Shown one piece after another: positions 59,117 through 64,000 of a stretch of 64,000 bases of DNA. Position numbers and translations under genes: made by a program. Origin of the DNA: Ashinkailepas kermadecensis (taxonomy: Eukaryota > Arthropoda > Thecostraca > Neolepadidae); NCBI GenBank assembly GCA_034440615.1, contig JAOTOM010004629.1, positions 122,001-186,000 of the forward strand, in the 5' to 3' direction. A model generated the notes under the pieces. It did no database searches, was not told where the DNA came from, and saw only the letters and a list, made by a program, of their open reading frames with translations. Positions within the stretch are counted from its first letter, which is position 1; every line of letters begins with the position of its first letter.

Positions 59117-61121
59117 CGCTCACGCGACGTGATGCGACTGTCGATGTAACTGCACGTCCGGCGGGCAGTGACGTCACAAGGCAAGTGGAGGTGCCGTTAG
59201 TCGTTGGCGCGAAAACGACGTCGTCCCATTCGATGCCGCGAGATAAACTGAACCCGAACCTTTCCCACCCCTGTCGGACAGCCTGTCACTCACGTCACGG
59301 CGTGACTGATGTGAACCTGACAGGCATTCAGGTGTCAAGACGCTGAGAATGCCGCGCACGAGCGCGAGCTCCACCACACTGCCAACACAAAAATGCGGGG
59401 GATGTGGACAATTTCGAACCGATATGTTCCATGAACCGCTCACAGGTATTGTATCAGATGTTAGAAGAGTTGGAGGGGATGCATCCCCGCCGCCCCTCTC
59501 ACACCCGCCCTGTGGCGGAGTTCCAGGACATTAGGGAACTCGCAATGCCTTCAGTATCTGAAGGGCATCCTCTGGTGGCAAAGGCATGCAGCCGATGCCA
59601 CTGAATTGTCTGCGGTCGTAACAAGCAATATTCTGCGGGTTTCGGTACACTGCTTTAACTCTCTTTCTTACCGCATTATCTCAGAAATTGCTAAGCCACG
59701 AGAACCTGCTACATGTCTTTGATAAATGGATACCATAGCTGCTATGCTGAATGCCGCATTTCGTTGTCGATTTATAGTCCCCAGGTGTAGCTTCCAATTC
59801 CAGTGGCGTCTAATTATTTGTGTTCTTCAATGCCCAGTGCCTTAATTTTCAATGATATGCTCTCCTACACATAGACGGTGAAATTAGGGGGAGCGCTGGG
59901 GCGTTGCGGCCCCCGTCCCGCGTCCTTAAGCTGCAAAACTGAACATTAACGCAACGAAGTAGATTGCAAGGAAGCTGCTTCAAATGGGGCGTATTCTTAC
60001 CTTCCTGAACTCAAATATTCTGTCACCACTGATCCTACACAGAGTATGTGAGTACTTTCGCGGAAGGTCTCTTGTAGCATTGAGAACATGACGCGAAGAA
60101 CAAAGTTAATAGATGCTACGAATACCAATTTAATGCGTCTCTTTACTACCCGCGATATGAAATCAAATTTAAGTCATGTGTTACCAACGTAAATTTTGTT
60201 CCGATGTTGAATACATGCACATATCGAACACCGAGCTAAATCACACGTTGTCGTCAATGCAATCGTTATGCAGAAGAGACGGTGCATTAGTTTTATTATT
60301 TTTGCATTATTTTTGAGTTTGTATTAGTACATTATTAAACCACTTCAGAGAGGTTGATGGCTTGTGAAGTCCAGCCAATAATGGCACCTGATTGCATTTT
60401 GGACTATATATCAGGTTCCAACCAACCAAACACAATTTTCAATCCAACATAAATGAGTGATTTCCATTCATTCCAAGATAAAAATTAATGAAGTTCCAAG
60501 ATTAGTGAAAAATAATTGAATGCATTCAACTTTCATACTTAAATAACTGGTAGGAAGAGGTTCGTAAAAAGAGACTTCCTATGATCATATGCCCGCTAAG
60601 TCAAATACTGATCCTTTTTGTCCATGAGACGTCAAAGATCGGAAACTGCCAGAGATTCTGACATAAGTCCCCCAAATGTTTCAGGCATGCAATATCAGGA
60701 GTAACCAATCGCGATGGTGAAAAGCCTAAAGCTCACCGAATTTGCCAACAGTATTGCACCAGAAGTACGCAATGCTTCGCGCATAAGTGGCATCTCTTCA
60801 GGTATGACATTGGCTTGAAATGTTTATCATCGCAGAATCGATGTTGTCCGTCGGCATTTCGCACGTAATGCAATGCTTCTCTTTAGGCATGAAAACAATG
60901 CTCCCGGTGGCATGACACATTGAATATTCTCTTTACGTGCAATAATGAATCCCATCGTATCCCAGACGAATCGACAGCAAAATGCCACCATCGACGCTCG
61001 TCTACCTCGCTGCCAAAACTGTGCGGTTAGAAACGCTGTCGAAAAAGAGGGTGACAAATTACAAACACGACGCCACATGGAGACGGATAGAGAAGAATAT
61101 ACAAGTCAGAACCTGGCAACG
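59117..61121. other. No recognisable gene
   Basis: About 2 kb, AT-rich from 59900. No frame above about 90 codons and no recognised domain. Confidence 0.4.
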
Positions 61122-61199
61122 TGAAGTAACATGGGCGCTACATGACCGATGTAGTCGATGCGCCCTAAAGCCCTAATAACTAACTAACATGAAGTAACA
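61122..61199 (+). mobile_element. 58-bp hairpin retroposon with perfect 10-bp TSD
   Basis: The direct repeat TGAAGTAACA at 61122-61131 and 61190-61199 brackets an insertion of about 58 bp. In the plus sense it has stem GGGCGC / GCGCCC (6 of 6 pairs), inner TACAT/ATGTA, loop GACCG and bulge GTCGAT, then TAAAGCCCTAATAAC and (TAAC)n. It shares start point and length with the copy at 886-945, which is on the opposite strand 60 kb away. Confidence 0.78.
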
Positions 61200-61508
61200 A
61201 CACTGAAGGAATGACTGCTGTATGCTCGTGCATAGTCTTGATTCTAGAGTATGTTGTTGCAGAACGATGAGTCATGGTCGGGACAACCATGTCAGACCGG
61301 ACGCTTCAGTGCTTTTCTGCCAACTAAAATTCCGTCGCCCTTGGACCTCGCTGATAACCAGCTACACAATATATTGAAAAGCACACACACATACATCGGT
61401 TCTAGAGTGTAATACTGAAGTATTGAAACAAATGTGAAGGGCCATGTATGCCTAGCATCAGAGGCAACCGGATGGACAAGCCCGTACAGGTCAGGGCATG
61501 ACATGCAA
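61200..61508. other. No recognisable feature
   Basis: Short interval without recognised features. Confidence 0.35.
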
Positions 61509-61693
61509 ACGGTGGCGCAGTCAGAATTTTCTTAACTGGGATCTGACGACAGAAATGTCAGGAAACAGAATGCTTTCGGTGCGCTTTGCGCGCCGGTAAT
61601 TTTTCGTTTACAATGGTGAAGGCCTCAAAATTTACAGTTGGATCTAGTGCATGTTGGTTGCTATGGGGGCGGCCCCCCTTGGCTGCGCCTCTG
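61509..61693 (-). mobile_element. hAT-like MITE, copy 2 (185 bp)
   Basis: Lies in inverse orientation to copy 1 at 44009-44208. On the plus strand it begins CGGTGGCGCAGTCAGAATTT (against CAGAGGCGCAGCCAGGATTT) and ends CCTTGGCTGCGCCTCTG after a GGGGGCGGCCCCCC block. It has no coding capacity and no clear TSD. Confidence 0.55.
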
Positions 61694-62361
61694 CAGCACG
61701 TTTCCCGGCGGGTTTCCCAACAGCTGTCGAACACGACGAATGACTTGACGCACTTTCGAATAATTACATCCTTGGCACCTCTTCCCTTCTTCCTTGCATC
61801 CTGCATTCGTACAACCATCCATCCATTGCAACCTTACATGGCTATATGAATGATATGAGCTCATTGGCACGGTCGTCGCCACGGCCCGGGGCGGTGGGGA
61901 CTCGTCACCATAAACTTCCTAAAATTTAACTTTATACCTATGGCGTTGCATAAGAAAAATCGATCCAAAAACACTCGCCACCCCCGTCACCCCAACCAAA
62001 ATATGTGGAAAAGCCCATGCTCATGGTCCTGTGATAAAATGTTCAGAAGTTTGTTCAATCTCTGCCGACCAGGGCCCATCACGTGGTCGATTGTATACAA
62101 TTTCTAATAGCATCGCAATTACCAATTAAGAATGGTAATTCATGCCAGGTTCCCGCGTCCTCCAAATAAAGTGATGGCACGTCCGATCCAAAAGAGAAAG
62201 GAGGACTCGCTTTGTGGACGGGGAAGGTAGCTCTGTTCCGGAGAGACACAAAACTCATCACTTAAATATTTGAAATTCAAAATGCATGAACACTAAAAGA
62301 GCTGGAAGGATGTCAATCCATTGCAACTCTGAATACTTCCAAAAATAGCGTTGCTCCAGCA
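61694..62361. other. No recognisable feature
   Basis: Unremarkable sequence without recognised features. Confidence 0.35.
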
Positions 62362-63070
<709 letters not shown>

Positions 63071-63168
63071 ATGTTGCCTTGCTTGTTTTCTGTTTGCTAT
63101 TTGGGCTTTAGGACGCTTCGACCAGTCTTTGATCATTCGCGCCCATAACTTCTAAAATGCTGCCTTGC
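63071..63168 (-). mobile_element. Older hairpin retroposon with 11/12 TSD
   Basis: ATGTTGCCTTGC (63071-63082) and ATGCTGCCTTGC (63157-63168) flank a 74-bp insertion. In minus sense it reads GTTATGGGCGC, a diverged middle and GCGTCCTAAAGCCC, the hairpin unit of the family with a G-U pair in the outer stem. It extends about 13 bp further 5' than the 886 and 61132 copies. Confidence 0.55.
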
Positions 63169-63747
63169 ATTCGTGATAAATTCGACATACCCGATCGCTG
63201 GACCATGGCAACTTCGGTGTGGGTAATGGAGGTGCTCTGGTTGAAGTTATGGATTCGCACGATTCTCACATTGGCGATGTTGTCTGTGCAGAGTTATGTT
63301 CGGGAATACCTGGGCGGCTTTTTTCAAAAATACTTGTGCAGCTATGTTTGAATAAGAAGCGATAATTAAAGCTAGATAATCCAACAGTGGAAACTTACTT
63401 TGCCGTTTAGAATGTATAACATATATTGGGAACCGTATAATATTCAAGTGGGCCCAAAAACATATTATGTGTGTCTAAGAACCACACAGGAAGACAATTT
63501 CTCAGCAGCAACATAAGGGAAATGGCAAAATGTTACAACATGTGTGAGTATCAATTCATAACGACTTGATCCCCTTGATCCCACCTCCAAGTGTTCCTAC
63601 CTACTATCATGTTATTTCCGCACGCAGTCGCGAGATAGCCCTGACCACCACAGACGTGACGCAGGATTCACGTACAGCCATTGTTCAACATATGCCTTAC
63701 AATGAAGCACGTGAGTAACGACCATATATAAATGGTAATACTATGTT
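63169..63747. other. No recognisable feature
   Basis: No recognised gene or repeat. Confidence 0.35.
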
Positions 63748-63773
63748 AATGGTAATGGTAATGGTAATGGTAG
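63748..63773. repeat. (TGGTAA)n hexanucleotide repeat
   Basis: Four tandem hexamers and a partial copy. Confidence 0.85.
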
Positions 63774-64000
63774 CCATTCGCGCCTGGTTCCATGTAACCG
63801 GCGATCATCTGCTCAACTTCCAACCATCGTACATGCGCGAATAACGGAAGCTTATCAAACTACCGAGCTCTCCGCAAGTTCGACTAAGGGATGTTTACAT
63901 AAGCGTGCGTGCACCGATTTTTCCTATTGCACACAAGGGCGTACGACCTTTCGAAAATGGGAAGTCATTCCTTTGGTCGATTGCATTTTTCGTGCAGCTC
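63774..64000. other. No recognisable feature
   Basis: Final segment, nothing recognised. Confidence 0.35.

Overview
This is a repeat-dominated, intergenic-looking eukaryotic window. I could not support a single conventional host protein-coding gene. The content is non-LTR retrotransposons, tRNA-derived SINEs, hAT-like MITEs and a very high density of micro- and minisatellites, which points to an invertebrate metazoan, probably an arthropod and perhaps a crustacean. That placement is inference from repeat style; no sequence here fixes the species. By summing my own coordinates, tandem arrays make up roughly a fifth of the window and the two large LINEs another fifth.

Layout. 0-2.6 kb: a 60-bp retroposon with perfect target-site duplications (TSDs) and a decayed RNase H-bearing LINE fragment on the plus strand. 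2.7-9.5 kb: a nearly complete CR1/L2/Jockey-like LINE (LINE-1 below) on the minus strand, inserted in a 22-bp satellite array whose two halves flank it. 12.7-15.1 kb: two 44-bp minisatellites, two tRNA-headed SINE-like units and a young SINE with a 16-bp TSD. 15.6-22 kb: 75-, 31-, 34- and 17-bp arrays, then a 740-bp GA/TA/GA block. 23.9-24.2 kb: a CR1-like reverse transcriptase relic. 26.1-32.8 kb: a full-length but broken I-group LINE (LINE-2 below) with gag-like ORF1, endonuclease, reverse transcriptase, RNase H and a tetranucleotide tail, bounded by a 13-bp TSD. 33.4-59.1 kb: many GC-rich minisatellites (49, ~36, 42-54, 34, 17, 30, 70, 72, 60/61 and 52 bp), a second young SINE (17-bp TSD) and a hAT-like MITE. 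59-64 kb: mostly unrecognised sequence with a second MITE copy, two more tiny hairpin retroposons and a CA/TA/GT block.

The most interesting connection is a shared 3' tail. The 3' end of LINE-2, the 3' end of the tRNA SINE and a set of roughly 60-bp insertions consisting of little else all carry the same hairpin (6-bp stem, TACAT arm, GTCGAY bulge) followed by TAAA and an AAC-rich tetranucleotide tail. Stem pairing is kept by compensatory and wobble changes between families. This suggests a LINE whose reverse transcriptase recognises the hairpin, mobilises a SINE through it, and repeatedly produces hairpin-only microcopies with perfect TSDs.

Many long open frames (up to about 490 codons) lie entirely inside minisatellites and are not genes. 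Large gaps listed below were read and hold nothing I recognise.
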